Shown: one piece after another, positions 14,791 through 21,444 of the stretch
Position numbering within the stretch: position 1 is the first letter of the stretch
Layout: every line of letters starts with the position of its first letter
Virus record (IMG/VR): IMGVR_UViG_3300036768_000407
Coordinates: 1 to 35,229 of that record
Length of the DNA stretch: 35,229 bases
Origin: a virus
Direction: 5' to 3' (one strand)
Program-made: the position numbers and the translations under genes
Notes under the pieces: generated by a model
The model's input: the letters and a program-made list of their open reading frames with translations, nothing else
Database searches by the model: none
What the model was told of the DNA's origin: nothing

Positions 14791-15116
14791 TCACGGCGGT
14801 CATGATTACAGAAGTTTTCTGTAATCAATTGTCAATTGACGTTCAATCCAAAGTCATGAATGAAGAGCATGACTATGGAAGTTTAACAACTTTAAAAAAT
14901 GTGTCAAAGCTTTTTGACATATTGCCAAAAGACTTGCCACAATATCTCGTAGATAACACACCCCAAGAAATTTTGGTGAGCTTGATGATTAGGGTTGAGC
15001 AACTAGACTTAGGCCCAAAACAGAAATTTTACTCCTTCATGCTCTCTTTACTATTGTCAATAGTAAAGGTGTTGTATGAGAGTGGAAAATTGAACGAAGC
15101 GTTAACAAGCAATTGA
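14772..15116 (+). CDS. Unknown 114-residue protein
   Basis: Mainly helical with a hydrophobic C-terminal helix (FYSFMLSLLLSIVKVLYESG). No recognised family. Overlaps the previous gene by 19 bp and is followed after 3 bp by the next, so it is translated within the operon without an evident Shine-Dalgarno. Carries three striking perfect hairpins: 14804-14826 (10 bp), 14902-14919 (7 bp) and 15046-15068 (11 bp). Confidence 0.65.
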   Translation: MQDNTLITAVMITEVFCNQLSIDVQSKVMNEEHDYGSLTTLKNVSKLFDILPKDLPQYLVDNTPQEILVSLMIRVEQLDLGPKQKFYSFMLSLLLSIVKVLYESGKLNEALTSN

Positions 15117-15119
15117 ACT

Positions 15120-15461
15120 ATGAAAACAGAGGATAAAATCAGAGTCAAAGAGACAATTGAGCAATTCTATAAAATAAATGGCGGCACAGGTTCAATCTGG
15201 GACTACATTAGTCTCATGAAAATCCCGCCACAACTCAATTCTCATGAAAAGCTCCATGAGCTTATTTTGAAAATAGGGCTTGACAACTCTGCAAAGCTTA
15301 TTGCAGAAAATGGAGAAATGTTTGAGAGGGTGGCCCTAGAAAGAACAGGGAAGAAATCCATTTTCGATTTGACTTTGGAAGAAAAAGTTGAACTTGTGTC
15401 AACCTACATTCTCTCAAACATCTACAACACCTATGTAAGAAAAACCTACAGCAACAATTGA
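15120..15461 (+). CDS. Unknown 113-residue protein
   Basis: Starts MKTEDKIRVKETIEQFYKI; acidic, helical; no recognised motif. It lies 3 bp after the previous stop and 3 bp before the sigma54-activator start, so it is presumably co-translated with the activator. Could be an activator partner or anti-activator, by position only. Confidence 0.65.
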   Translation: MKTEDKIRVKETIEQFYKINGGTGSIWDYISLMKIPPQLNSHEKLHELILKIGLDNSAKLIAENGEMFERVALERTGKKSIFDLTLEEKVELVSTYILSNIYNTYVRKTYSNN

Positions 15462-15464
15462 CCT

Positions 15465-16265
15465 ATGAAAAGCACATCAATTTTGCCAGTAAAGGAGCAA
15501 GCAAAGCTCCTATCCTCTTCTTATAGAGAAGAAGTAATTAAGCAAGGTCTAATTGACCTACAACTTGTGAACTTCTACTTAGCTGTAAAGTCTTTTGTCA
15601 CAAATGACTCAGAGACAGCAAAAGAGAAATTGAAGGCAATTAGGCTCTCAAAGCGAAATGAGCCAGTGCTGATACTTGGCGAAAGTGGCACCGGCAAAGA
15701 GCTAATTTCCAGAATTCTTCACGGCAGAAGGAAAGGCAGCTTTGTGGCGGTTAACACTACTGCACTTGTGGACACACTTTTGGAGAGCGAACTTTTTGGC
15801 CACAAAAGAGGCTCTTTTACAGGTGCTTACATAGACAAAAGAGGACTTATTGAGGAGGCAGAAAATGGAACTTTGTTCCTAGATGAGATAGGTGATTGCT
15901 CTCCACTTTTACAAGCAAAACTTTTGAGAGTGCTAGAAAATAAAGTCTTTAAACCTGTTGGCGCAACGAGGGATGAACTTGTGAATTGCAGATTTGTAGC
16001 TGCAACAAACAAAAATTTAAAAACCCTTACTGGGTTTAGGCTAGATTTGCTAGAGAGACTAAGCACATTTGTAATTAGGCTAAAACCAATTAGAGAAAGA
16101 CCTCAGGATATAGAACTCTTCTGCTCTCCACAAGTCACAAAAGTTGCACTCAGTGTGTGGGAAAAATACAAAGATAGGTTTTGTCCTGGAAATGTGCGAC
16201 AATTGAAAAACATTGAGCTGAGATTTCAAGTGTTGAAAGAAGTGAAAGAAGAGGATTTTTTGTGA
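15465..16265 (+). CDS. Sigma54-dependent transcriptional activator (AAA+ core only)
   Basis: 266 residues. Activators of this class hydrolyse ATP to open sigma54-RNA polymerase promoters. Motifs in order: Walker A GESGTGKE (about 72-79), ESELFGHKRGSFTGA with the sigma54-contact loop GSFTGA (116-121; GAFTGA in most homologues), Walker B FLDEIGD (about 138-144), sensor FVAATN, FRLDLLERL arginine-finger region, and CPGNVRQLKN lid. The core is thus complete. The roughly 60-residue N-terminus has no receiver or GAF domain, and the protein ends just after the lid, without the usual Fis-type helix-turn-helix. It may act from solution, as known DNA-binding-domain-free activators do, or through a partner. 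A near-consensus sigma54 promoter follows 49 bp after its stop. Confidence 0.9.
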   Translation: MKSTSILPVKEQAKLLSSSYREEVIKQGLIDLQLVNFYLAVKSFVTNDSETAKEKLKAIRLSKRNEPVLILGESGTGKELISRILHGRRKGSFVAVNTTALVDTLLESELFGHKRGSFTGAYIDKRGLIEEAENGTLFLDEIGDCSPLLQAKLLRVLENKVFKPVGATRDELVNCRFVAATNKNLKTLTGFRLDLLERLSTFVIRLKPIRERPQDIELFCSPQVTKVALSVWEKYKDRFCPGNVRQLKNIELRFQVLKEVKEEDFL

Positions 16266-16278
16266 TAGCATTTTATGT

Positions 16279-16302
16279 TGCTAGCTATCGTTAACGCTAG
16301 CA
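16279..16302. promoter_or_regulatory. Inverted repeat upstream of sigma54 promoter
   Basis: TGCTAGC (16279-16285) and GCTAGCA (16296-16302) flank a 10-bp centre containing GTTAAC. It sits just 5' of the sigma54-type site. It could be an activator-binding sequence or the 3' hairpin of the activator gene. Confidence 0.45.
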
Positions 16303-16313
16303 CATACCAAAGT

Positions 16314-16330
16314 TTGGCATGGCGGTTGCT
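16314..16330 (+). promoter_or_regulatory. Sigma54-type promoter of the replication operon
   Basis: TTGGCATGGCGGTTGCT: one mismatch (T for C) to TTGGCACGnnnnTTGCT, exact 10-nt GG-GC spacing. It lies in the 133-bp gap between the activator gene and the next operon. Start near 16341; a 9-bp stem-loop (16343-16364, GAGT loop, one G-U pair) forms at the very 5' end of the transcript. Confidence 0.75.
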
Positions 16331-16398
16331 TCTATTGTTAGATGCTGCCGCGAGTGCGGTAGCAAAGACAGCGCAAAAACAAAAGTCAGAAACAATAT

Positions 16399-16809
16399 AT
16401 GAAGACTGAAAAAGTTACGTTAACAAGGAGTAGGGCAGCTGGATTTTCCTTCTTTATCCCGCGGCCTGAAACAATCCAAGAGGCTGTTTCCTCTTGGGGA
16501 GAAGATAAAGTCCTTGACCTTATCCTCTCTTCGGTAGAGTCAAAAATTCGGTCCAAAGCCATGAATAGGCTTGGACTTTCAGAAGTCAAACCTCAAGATG
16601 TTGAGAGTCATCTTTCATCTATGAGGGCGAAAACAGGAGGAATCCTCTTTACTGAAAAGGAGGCCGAGAATTGGTCTCCTGAGGATAGAAGCCTGTCTCC
16701 TACTGGCTTGGTGAAAAAGATTAGCCAGTTGGTGAAAGAGGGTAAGAAGGAGGAGGCCCGAAGACTCGTGGAATTGCTCAACAGTCAGATTGAGCAAGTG
16801 GTGCAGTGA
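16399..16809 (+). CDS. Unknown 136-residue protein, first gene of the sigma54-led operon
   Basis: Starts MKTEKVTLTRSRAAGFSFFI; mixed N-terminal part, then helical charged C-terminus (KKEEARRLVELLNSQIEQVVQ). No recognised family. Preceded by an A/C-rich leader without Shine-Dalgarno and a 5' hairpin directly after the sigma54-type promoter, implying abundant expression in the middle phase. A single-strand binding, regulatory or structural role cannot be distinguished. Confidence 0.7.
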   Translation: MKTEKVTLTRSRAAGFSFFIPRPETIQEAVSSWGEDKVLDLILSSVESKIRSKAMNRLGLSEVKPQDVESHLSSMRAKTGGILFTEKEAENWSPEDRSLSPTGLVKKISQLVKEGKKEEARRLVELLNSQIEQVVQ

Positions 16810-16816
16810 ATTTGTG

Positions 16817-16841
16817 GGCCAGTGGCTAAAAACCACTGGCC
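16817..16841 (+). repeat. Intercistronic stem-loop
   Basis: GGCCAGTGG / CCACTGGCC, perfect 9-bp stem with a 7-nt A-rich loop between the 136- and 144-residue genes. No adjacent T-run (CTCTTT is 5 nt beyond), so a weak terminator or stabiliser. Confidence 0.6.
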
Positions 16842-16856
16842 AACACTCTTTACGCC

Positions 16857-17291
16857 ATGAAGGGAGAGAAGCTTTGGATTAAATTTGAACCTGTGATTAG
16901 AGGTGCTTTAGAGGGTAGGACATTAAAAATAAAGCCAACCCTCAACGGATATACATCAATAAACTCTTTGTATGTTTTGCTTCACAAAGCGATTCACTTT
17001 GCAACGATTAATGTTGACCCTCTAATCAGAAGCAGAGTGAGGGTCTCAAAAAGCAAGCTAGAAAATGCTGTGATTGTTTCTCCAAAAGCACTTTATGCTG
17101 TTTCAGAAGACACAGAAAACTCCTGGAAAGACAAACTTCTAGCTTGGCTAGAGAGTGCGAAAGAAGGAGATATTTATGAGCAGGAAATCCTCCTAACTGA
17201 GGAGGAAAAGAAATGGGTAGAAGAATTGTTGAAGCCAATAGAAGGTTGTCTATTTGAAATCAAAGATTCAAAATTGAGGATAATGAGATGA
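16857..17291 (+). CDS. Unknown 144-residue protein
   Basis: Starts MKGEKLWIKFEPVIRGALEG; basic N-terminal half, acidic C-terminal helix (TEEEKKWVEELLKPIEG). No recognised domain. It begins 15 bp after the intercistronic hairpin with a weak GCC context and AGGGAG inside the start region; stop overlaps the next ATG by 4 bp. Confidence 0.65.
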   Translation: MKGEKLWIKFEPVIRGALEGRTLKIKPTLNGYTSINSLYVLLHKAIHFATINVDPLIRSRVRVSKSKLENAVIVSPKALYAVSEDTENSWKDKLLAWLESAKEGDIYEQEILLTEEEKKWVEELLKPIEGCLFEIKDSKLRIMR

Positions 17292-17470
17292 ATGACATTC
17301 ACGAAAAACTAGAGTCTCTGACAAGAGAAGTCAAAATTATCTCTGAATATATGAAGAGAAATTTTGCTTCTCTAAATGCCAATCAGCTAGAAAAATATGG
17401 AATGCTTCTCACTTATCTCAGATATCTTGAGGAAAGCATAAATGATATAAGAAAGTCTCTTGATATATGA
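17288..17470 (+). CDS. Small coiled-coil protein (60 aa)
   Basis: MNDIHEKLESLTREVKIISE and onwards: heptad-like helical protein with no recognised family. GAGG lies about 8 nt before the ATG, and ATGA overlap links it to the previous gene. Its start MNDI is repeated by the next gene, suggesting an old duplication, although the rest differs. Confidence 0.6.
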   Translation: MNDIHEKLESLTREVKIISEYMKRNFASLNANQLEKYGMLLTYLRYLEESINDIRKSLDI

Positions 17471-17679
17471 ATGACATAGGAATTGACAACCTGCTTACAG
17501 AACTCTCCTCTTCTTTGAAGAGGCTGAGGAAGCTCCTGCCAAAAATCAATTTGAGACTTCGGCGTCTCTCAATTGCTGAAATTGAGAGTCTTCACGGGGT
17601 AATATTTGAGTCAAAAGCACTTGTTGCTGCGATTGACAAATTGGAGGAAGTTGCCTCCTACTATAGGAAAGGAGAATAA
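17467..17679 (+). CDS. Small helical basic protein (70 aa)
   Basis: MNDIGIDNLLTELSSSLKRL then a basic stretch (KINLRLRRL), all helical. Overlaps the previous gene by 4 bp (ATGA type). No recognised family; could bind nucleic acid or pair with its neighbour. Confidence 0.6.
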   Translation: MNDIGIDNLLTELSSSLKRLRKLLPKINLRLRRLSIAEIESLHGVIFESKALVAAIDKLEEVASYYRKGE

Positions 17680-17680
17680 C

Positions 17681-17821
17681 ATGCCTAAGGAATTAGAGCA
17701 AAAGTTGATGAGAGAAGGGAAAAAGAAAGGACTGAGAGGTGACAGACTAAATGCGTATGTCTATGGAACGCTCCGAAAACTCGGCTGGAGACCGTCTAGA
17801 AAACGTAATAAGGCTAATTGA
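17681..17821 (+). CDS. Small basic phage protein (46 aa)
   Basis: MPKELEQKLMREGKKKGLRG then NAYVYGTLRKLGWRPSR, a pattern I recognise as a widespread small basic phage protein of unknown function (conserved VYGTxRKxGWxPSR). The start is set by the clearest Shine-Dalgarno in the window, AAAGGAG seven nt upstream; the longer in-frame start at 17606 is rejected. One bp separates it from the next ORF. Confidence 0.75.
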   Translation: MPKELEQKLMREGKKKGLRGDRLNAYVYGTLRKLGWRPSRKRNKAN

Positions 17822-17822
17822 C

Positions 17823-17936
17823 ATGCCAGAGGAAGTTGCAAAACTTTCTGATGAAGAATTGAAAGAAAAGCTAAAAGCCTTCATCAAAAAGTCAGAATTG
17901 CAACAAGCCATTGAGGAATTAGGAATACCGATATGA
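17823..17936 (+). CDS. Very small acidic-basic protein (37 aa)
   Basis: MPEEVAKLSDEELKEKLKAF and onwards to GIPI: a single amphipathic helical hairpin. Starts one bp after the previous stop and overlaps the nuclease start (ATATGATG). Too short to assign; credible because it fills the gap exactly in the operon. Confidence 0.5.
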   Translation: MPEEVAKLSDEELKEKLKAFIKKSELQQAIEELGIPI

Positions 17937-18727
17937 TGTTGGATTACTCACTATACTCAGTTTCATTTTGCCCTAGGAGAGCAAAATACACTGTTGATGG
18001 TCTTGTGCCGATTCAGAAAGATACAAAAATTTACTTCGGTTCTGTTTTTCACAAAGCACTGAAGCACTACTATCTTGGCAACACAGATGAAGCAATGAAA
18101 GCGCTTTTAGAGTATGAGCCAGAAGAAGATTCAAAAACCCACTCAGTGGGAAATCTGATTTTGTCTTTCAATGCTTACATAAAGCAAGACACTTTAAAGC
18201 CGATTGAAGCTGGCGGCAAAAAACTTGTGGAAGTGAATTTTGCTTTGCCATTTGAGGGTGAAACTTTGCTTTGCGGAACAATTGACTTAGTGGCGGAGTA
18301 TATGGGAGAGAAAGTAGTTGTTGACCACAAAACAACTTCCTCAAGATATTTTGACACATATTTGCAGGGATTCAGACTTTCACCTCAGCTAATGACTTAT
18401 GTGATTGCTTATCAGCGGACTTTTGGTGAGAGGCTTGGAGCAGTGATTAATGGAATCTTTCTGAAAAGCAACGGAGTGGCTGATTTCCACAAATCAGAAA
18501 TCATTCATTTCACAGATGAACAACTGAACTTTCACCTAGAATCTATGAGGCAGCAAGCCAAGATGCTTTCAGGTGGTGACTTCCCACCAAACTACAATTT
18601 TTGCTCTGGCAAATATGGCCTTTGCCCATATTTCATTCTGTGTTCAAATCCACCAGAAAACAGAGAATTTTTGGAGAGAGCCTATTTCACAAGAAAAGAG
18701 TACAACCCTCTAACCAGAAAGGATTAG
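17933..18727 (+). CDS. Cas4/RecB-like PD-(D/E)XK nuclease
   Basis: 264 residues. Motifs: a Cys in SFCPRRA (about residue 13), GSVFHKALKHYY (about 38), catalytic GTIDLV followed by VVDHKTTS (Asp near 117 and 132, Lys 134) and QLMTYVIAYQ. At the C-terminus CSGKYGLCPYFILC gives three Cys that with the first can hold an Fe-S cluster, as in Cas4/AddB exonucleases. This is the usual phage recombination/repair exonuclease next to a Sak4-type ATPase, as here. Start ATG 17933 or 17936. Confidence 0.85.
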   Translation: MMLDYSLYSVSFCPRRAKYTVDGLVPIQKDTKIYFGSVFHKALKHYYLGNTDEAMKALLEYEPEEDSKTHSVGNLILSFNAYIKQDTLKPIEAGGKKLVEVNFALPFEGETLLCGTIDLVAEYMGEKVVVDHKTTSSRYFDTYLQGFRLSPQLMTYVIAYQRTFGERLGAVINGIFLKSNGVADFHKSEIIHFTDEQLNFHLESMRQQAKMLSGGDFPPNYNFCSGKYGLCPYFILCSNPPENREFLERAYFTRKEYNPLTRKD

Positions 18728-18730
18728 ATT

Positions 18731-19372
18731 ATGATGATTGCAATTGTAGGACCAAGTGGCAGTGGCAAATCCACCTCACTCAGGAATTTGCCGCCACAAG
18801 AAACAGTAATTCTTGATGGAGAAAGGAAAGGCTTTCCATTTAAGGGATACAAAAACTTCAAGATTTTGCCATTCGCTTCTGTCGCAGAATTTGACAAAAG
18901 GCTTGCTGAGGCAAAAGACTGCAAATACCTAGTAGTTGAGTCTTTCACAAAGTATTCTGAGTATGCTTTGAAGCTTTGCCAAACTTCTTTCTCTGGTTGG
19001 GATGTTTGGACAAATTACGCAAAAATCATAAGAGGGATGTTGGACAAACTCAAGGCCAGCGGCAAAATTGTGATTGTCACAGCTATTGACGAAATTATAA
19101 AAATCCCTCAACCAGATGGGTCTGAAGTTGCTAGAAGGGTAATTGGTGTGAGTGGCCAAGACCTGAAGAGAAGCGGGATTGAAGCTGAATTTTTGATTGT
19201 CCTTTTCACTGATGTCACAGTGCTGAATGGTAAGGTGGCCTACAGGTTTGAGACAAATAACTGCGGGGTAACAACAGCAAAATCACCTATGGGGATTTTT
19301 GAAGAAAGATTTGTTGACAACGACATGGCACAAGTAATCAAAAAGATTGAAGCTTATTATGAACATGCGTGA
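18731..19372 (+). CDS. Sak4-like RecA-fold ATPase
   Basis: 213 residues. P-loop GPSGSGKST (6-14) near the N-terminus, Walker B-like YLVVESFTKYSE (about residue 70), a second strand IVIVTAIDE (about 117), and a basic C-terminal half. The size and the neighbours (Cas4-like nuclease upstream, SSB-like protein downstream) match the phage single-strand annealing/recombination module described for Sak4. Starts 3 bp after the nuclease stop; ATG 18731 or 18734. Confidence 0.8.
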   Translation: MMIAIVGPSGSGKSTSLRNLPPQETVILDGERKGFPFKGYKNFKILPFASVAEFDKRLAEAKDCKYLVVESFTKYSEYALKLCQTSFSGWDVWTNYAKIIRGMLDKLKASGKIVIVTAIDEIIKIPQPDGSEVARRVIGVSGQDLKRSGIEAEFLIVLFTDVTVLNGKVAYRFETNNCGVTTAKSPMGIFEERFVDNDMAQVIKKIEAYYEHA

Positions 19373-19886
19373 ACTCATGGATTATAAGAAGCAGTTAGCT
19401 TCTGAAAGTCAGTTGCAGAACTACATTCAGATAGCCCACAGCTTTTTAAATAAAGCTGAGGAATATCATAAGCTCAAAAAACATGTAGAAGATGTGAGAA
19501 GCCTTTTGAATCAGCTCACAGAGCAAACTAAAGGTAAATTAACTGAGGAGCTGACAAAAAAGCTTGATGAGCTAATCAGGACAATCGAGAGACATCTTAA
19601 CATTGAACTATACGATTTCCAGATTAGCTGGTATCACAACTTTTTTGACAAATATTTCTTCAGTTATAAAACTTGGGACAAACAAACTAGAGAAGATTTC
19701 AAAAATCTCTATATGCAAGATTATGTGTGGATTGTGAGTGACATGGCACACTTACTACTCACGAAAGATGTTGAGCTGAGGAAAGCGATGCAAAGATTTC
19801 TGAGATTTGGTGGAATCAATAATGCAAAAAATCTTATTGCTGAAGTGAAGAAAGTCATGGAAACCTTAAAAAGTGAGGCGCTATGA
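19359..19886 (+). CDS. Unknown helical protein (about 176 aa)
   Basis: Long helical N-terminal half with coiled-coil character (EEYHKLKKHVEDVRSLLNQL), then an aromatic-rich region (FQISWYHNFFDKYFFSYKTW). No recognised family. The frame opens earlier with a TTG at 19347, but ATGs at 19359, 19365 and 19377 are likelier; I chose 19359, which overlaps the Sak4-like gene by 14 bp. Ends in ATGA overlap with the next gene. Confidence 0.65.
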   Translation: MNMRELMDYKKQLASESQLQNYIQIAHSFLNKAEEYHKLKKHVEDVRSLLNQLTEQTKGKLTEELTKKLDELIRTIERHLNIELYDFQISWYHNFFDKYFFSYKTWDKQTREDFKNLYMQDYVWIVSDMAHLLLTKDVELRKAMQRFLRFGGINNAKNLIAEVKKVMETLKSEAL

Positions 19887-20071
19887 ACGAATCAGAACAA
19901 AAATATTATAGGCTACGACTTCGGTATCTTACTGAAGAAATCCAGTCCTATCTCAAGGATGACCCAAAAGATTGGGAGCCTCGTGAGTGGATAGAGTTTA
20001 TTGATAGATTGGAGAGATACATAAAATTTGTTGAATACTTTTTGAGTGAGGTGCAAAATGAAATTAAGTGA
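19883..20071 (+). CDS. Small helical protein A (62 aa)
   Basis: MNESEQKYYRLRLRYLTEEI then EWIEFIDRLERYIKFVEYF: two helices with a conserved-looking WxxxxFxxxxxRYIxxxEYxL pattern that is also present in the next gene (YTRLDAVLLGIERYIEQTEWLL). GAGG lies 6 nt before the ATG. The pair looks like a tandem duplication. Function unknown. Confidence 0.65.
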   Translation: MNESEQKYYRLRLRYLTEEIQSYLKDDPKDWEPREWIEFIDRLERYIKFVEYFLSEVQNEIK

Positions 20072-20255
20072 ACTTCACTACCAAATCAACCTACTGAGTG
20101 ACTTGGGTGCAAAAATCAAAGAAACCATCTATGACGCAGAGGCAGAAGAGTGGGATTACACAAGGCTAGATGCTGTGCTTCTAGGTATTGAAAGATATAT
20201 CGAGCAGACCGAATGGTTACTGAAACAAATCAGGGAAGACTATGAGAATATGTAA
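20058..20255 (+). CDS. Small helical protein B (65 aa), paralogue of the previous gene
   Basis: MKLSELHYQINLLSDLGAKI then RLDAVLLGIERYIEQTEWLL. I take ATG 20058, preceded by GAGTGAGG, rather than the GTG at 20046. Overlaps the previous gene by 14 bp. The C-terminal helix pattern RYIxxxEW/YxL matches the preceding protein, which suggests duplication. Function unknown. Confidence 0.65.
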   Translation: MKLSELHYQINLLSDLGAKIKETIYDAEAEEWDYTRLDAVLLGIERYIEQTEWLLKQIREDYENM

Positions 20256-20499
20256 GTATGTTGAGGACACGGTCGAATTGTTTGACAAAACATATTTCGT
20301 GTCACTCACATTTTCTGTGATAACTAGCAAAAATAGGTCGGAGCACTTTGGCACACCGGCCACAGAATCTTACACAGAGGTCATAATTGATAATTTGGAT
20401 GTGAGGGATGAGTTTGGAAATATCGTTAAAGGAAAGTTGAGAGATAAGATTGAGGACATTATTGAGGAAAGGGTGGAGCAATATGCGAGCGAAATTTAA
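20242..20499 (+). CDS. Unknown 85-residue protein
   Basis: Starts MRICKYVEDTVELFDKTYFV; beta-rich first half, acidic helical end (KIEDIIEERVEQYASEI). Overlaps the previous gene by 14 bp. No recognised domain. Confidence 0.6.
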   Translation: MRICKYVEDTVELFDKTYFVSLTFSVITSKNRSEHFGTPATESYTEVIIDNLDVRDEFGNIVKGKLRDKIEDIIEERVEQYASEI

Positions 20500-20722
20500 A
20501 ACACTGGATTTGGTCACAAAAGGGATTTATGTGGCTTGGGATGATTTGGGAGTGCCGCTTTCAAATCTCAAAGGCAAAGATATTTTTGATGCCCTAAACA
20601 AGAAAATTAAGAAGCGGCAATTTGTAAAGCTTGATGACACTTTCAAGAAAGTGGGCAGAATCAGCACACTAGGCAATGTCCACCTTAAAAAGATTTTTAC
20701 GCCGAGTGGCGTAAAAAACTGA
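20483..20722 (+). CDS. Unknown basic protein (79 aa)
   Basis: MRAKFKTLDLVTKGIYVAWD then lysine-rich (KKIKKRQFVKLDDTFKK). I start it at ATG 20483, preceded by GGTGGAG, not at the earlier in-frame 20450. Overlaps the previous gene by 17 bp. A perfect 10-bp stem (20694-20717) spans its last codons. Could bind nucleic acid; unknown. Confidence 0.6.
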   Translation: MRAKFKTLDLVTKGIYVAWDDLGVPLSNLKGKDIFDALNKKIKKRQFVKLDDTFKKVGRISTLGNVHLKKIFTPSGVKN

Positions 20723-20751
20723 ACAAACCAAACAACAAACAAAACAAACCT

Positions 20752-21231
20752 ATGGAAATTGACCTGACAGTAGTATCTGACAACCAAGGAAGGCCGTATC
20801 TCAAAAGTGGTGTTTACACCATTCGTTGCATTGACGCCGAAAAAAAGGTGTCGAAACAAGGCAACGAAATGGTAGAGTTCACCTACGAAATTGTCTTCCC
20901 AGACTTTGTAGGTGAAGGGGAAAATAGGACGTATATCGGTGGGCTTCAGCTTACTGATTGGATTGTCCTTAGTGATAAGGGCAACTCCCTCAGAAAGCTG
21001 AAAGCTTTGCATCAAGCAATGGACTTGCCACTTCATTTTGATGACTCAGTTGTTCCTCAATATGAAGGAAAGGCAATCAAGGCAAGGCTGGTTACAGAAG
21101 GCTCTCCGGTGAGAGATGAGAACACCGGAGAGGTGATTCTGAAGCCGGACGGGACAGCTCTGACATCTTACAATTACAGAGTCAGAGAAATTATCGCTCC
21201 AGCGCCAGAACACACAATCCCAGTGGTTTAA
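20752..21231 (+). CDS. DUF669-type single-stranded DNA-binding protein
   Basis: 159 residues. A beta-rich OB-like core follows the pattern YLKSGVYTIRCIDAEKKVSK then GNEMVEFTYEIVFPD (about residues 18-52), seen in phage DUF669/SSB-like proteins located beside Sak4 and DNA polymerase genes, as here. The C-terminus is not the acidic tail of bacterial SSB. The leader (20723-20751) is almost purely A and C, with no Shine-Dalgarno; the gene is followed by an 11-bp GAAA-loop terminator, both consistent with high, independent dosage. Assignment rests on the pattern and context. Confidence 0.7.
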   Translation: MEIDLTVVSDNQGRPYLKSGVYTIRCIDAEKKVSKQGNEMVEFTYEIVFPDFVGEGENRTYIGGLQLTDWIVLSDKGNSLRKLKALHQAMDLPLHFDDSVVPQYEGKAIKARLVTEGSPVRDENTGEVILKPDGTALTSYNYRVREIIAPAPEHTIPVV

Positions 21232-21241
21232 CCACAAAAGT

Positions 21242-21276
21242 GCGTGGGGAGAGAAATCTCCCCACGCCCAATTTTT
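21242..21276 (+). terminator. Intrinsic terminator with GAAA loop after the SSB-like gene
   Basis: GCGTGGGGAGA / TCTCCCCACGC (11 bp, 21242-21267) closed by a GAAA tetraloop, then CCAA and five Ts (21272-21276). The gap before the T-run makes it partial, so it would reduce readthrough into the polymerase genes. Confidence 0.8.
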
Positions 21277-21444
21277 ATGAGCGAATTAGATGAGCAAATT
21301 ACACTTTGGCTGATTTGCAGGAACCAACTTTTAGGACTTCTCTCATCTCTTGACTTGAGCAAACTAACTCCAGATGAAATCAGGGAAGTCCGACATAAAA
21401 TGGAGGAATTGAACTTTGTTATACTTCGTATCCAAAAAAAGTAG
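21277..21444 (+). CDS. Small acidic helical protein (55 aa)
   Basis: MSELDEQITLWLICRNQLLG then TPDEIREVRHKMEELNFVIL. ATG 21277 directly follows the terminator's T-run; the earlier GTG at 21244 lies inside the hairpin and is rejected. The end overlaps the polymerase start by 29 bp and contains the polymerase's GGAGG site. Unknown. Confidence 0.6.
   Translation: MSELDEQITLWLICRNQLLGLLSSLDLSKLTPDEIREVRHKMEELNFVILRIQKK

Noticed and set aside
17606-17821. Longer 71-codon version of the 46-residue protein
   Set aside because: The strong AAAGGAG site before ATG 17681 and conserved N-terminus MPKELEQK favour the short form.
20694-20717. TTTTTACGCC/GGCGTAAAAA as a terminator
   Set aside because: The 3' side is A-rich rather than T-rich on the plus strand and it lies within a gene's last codons; counted only as an inverted repeat.
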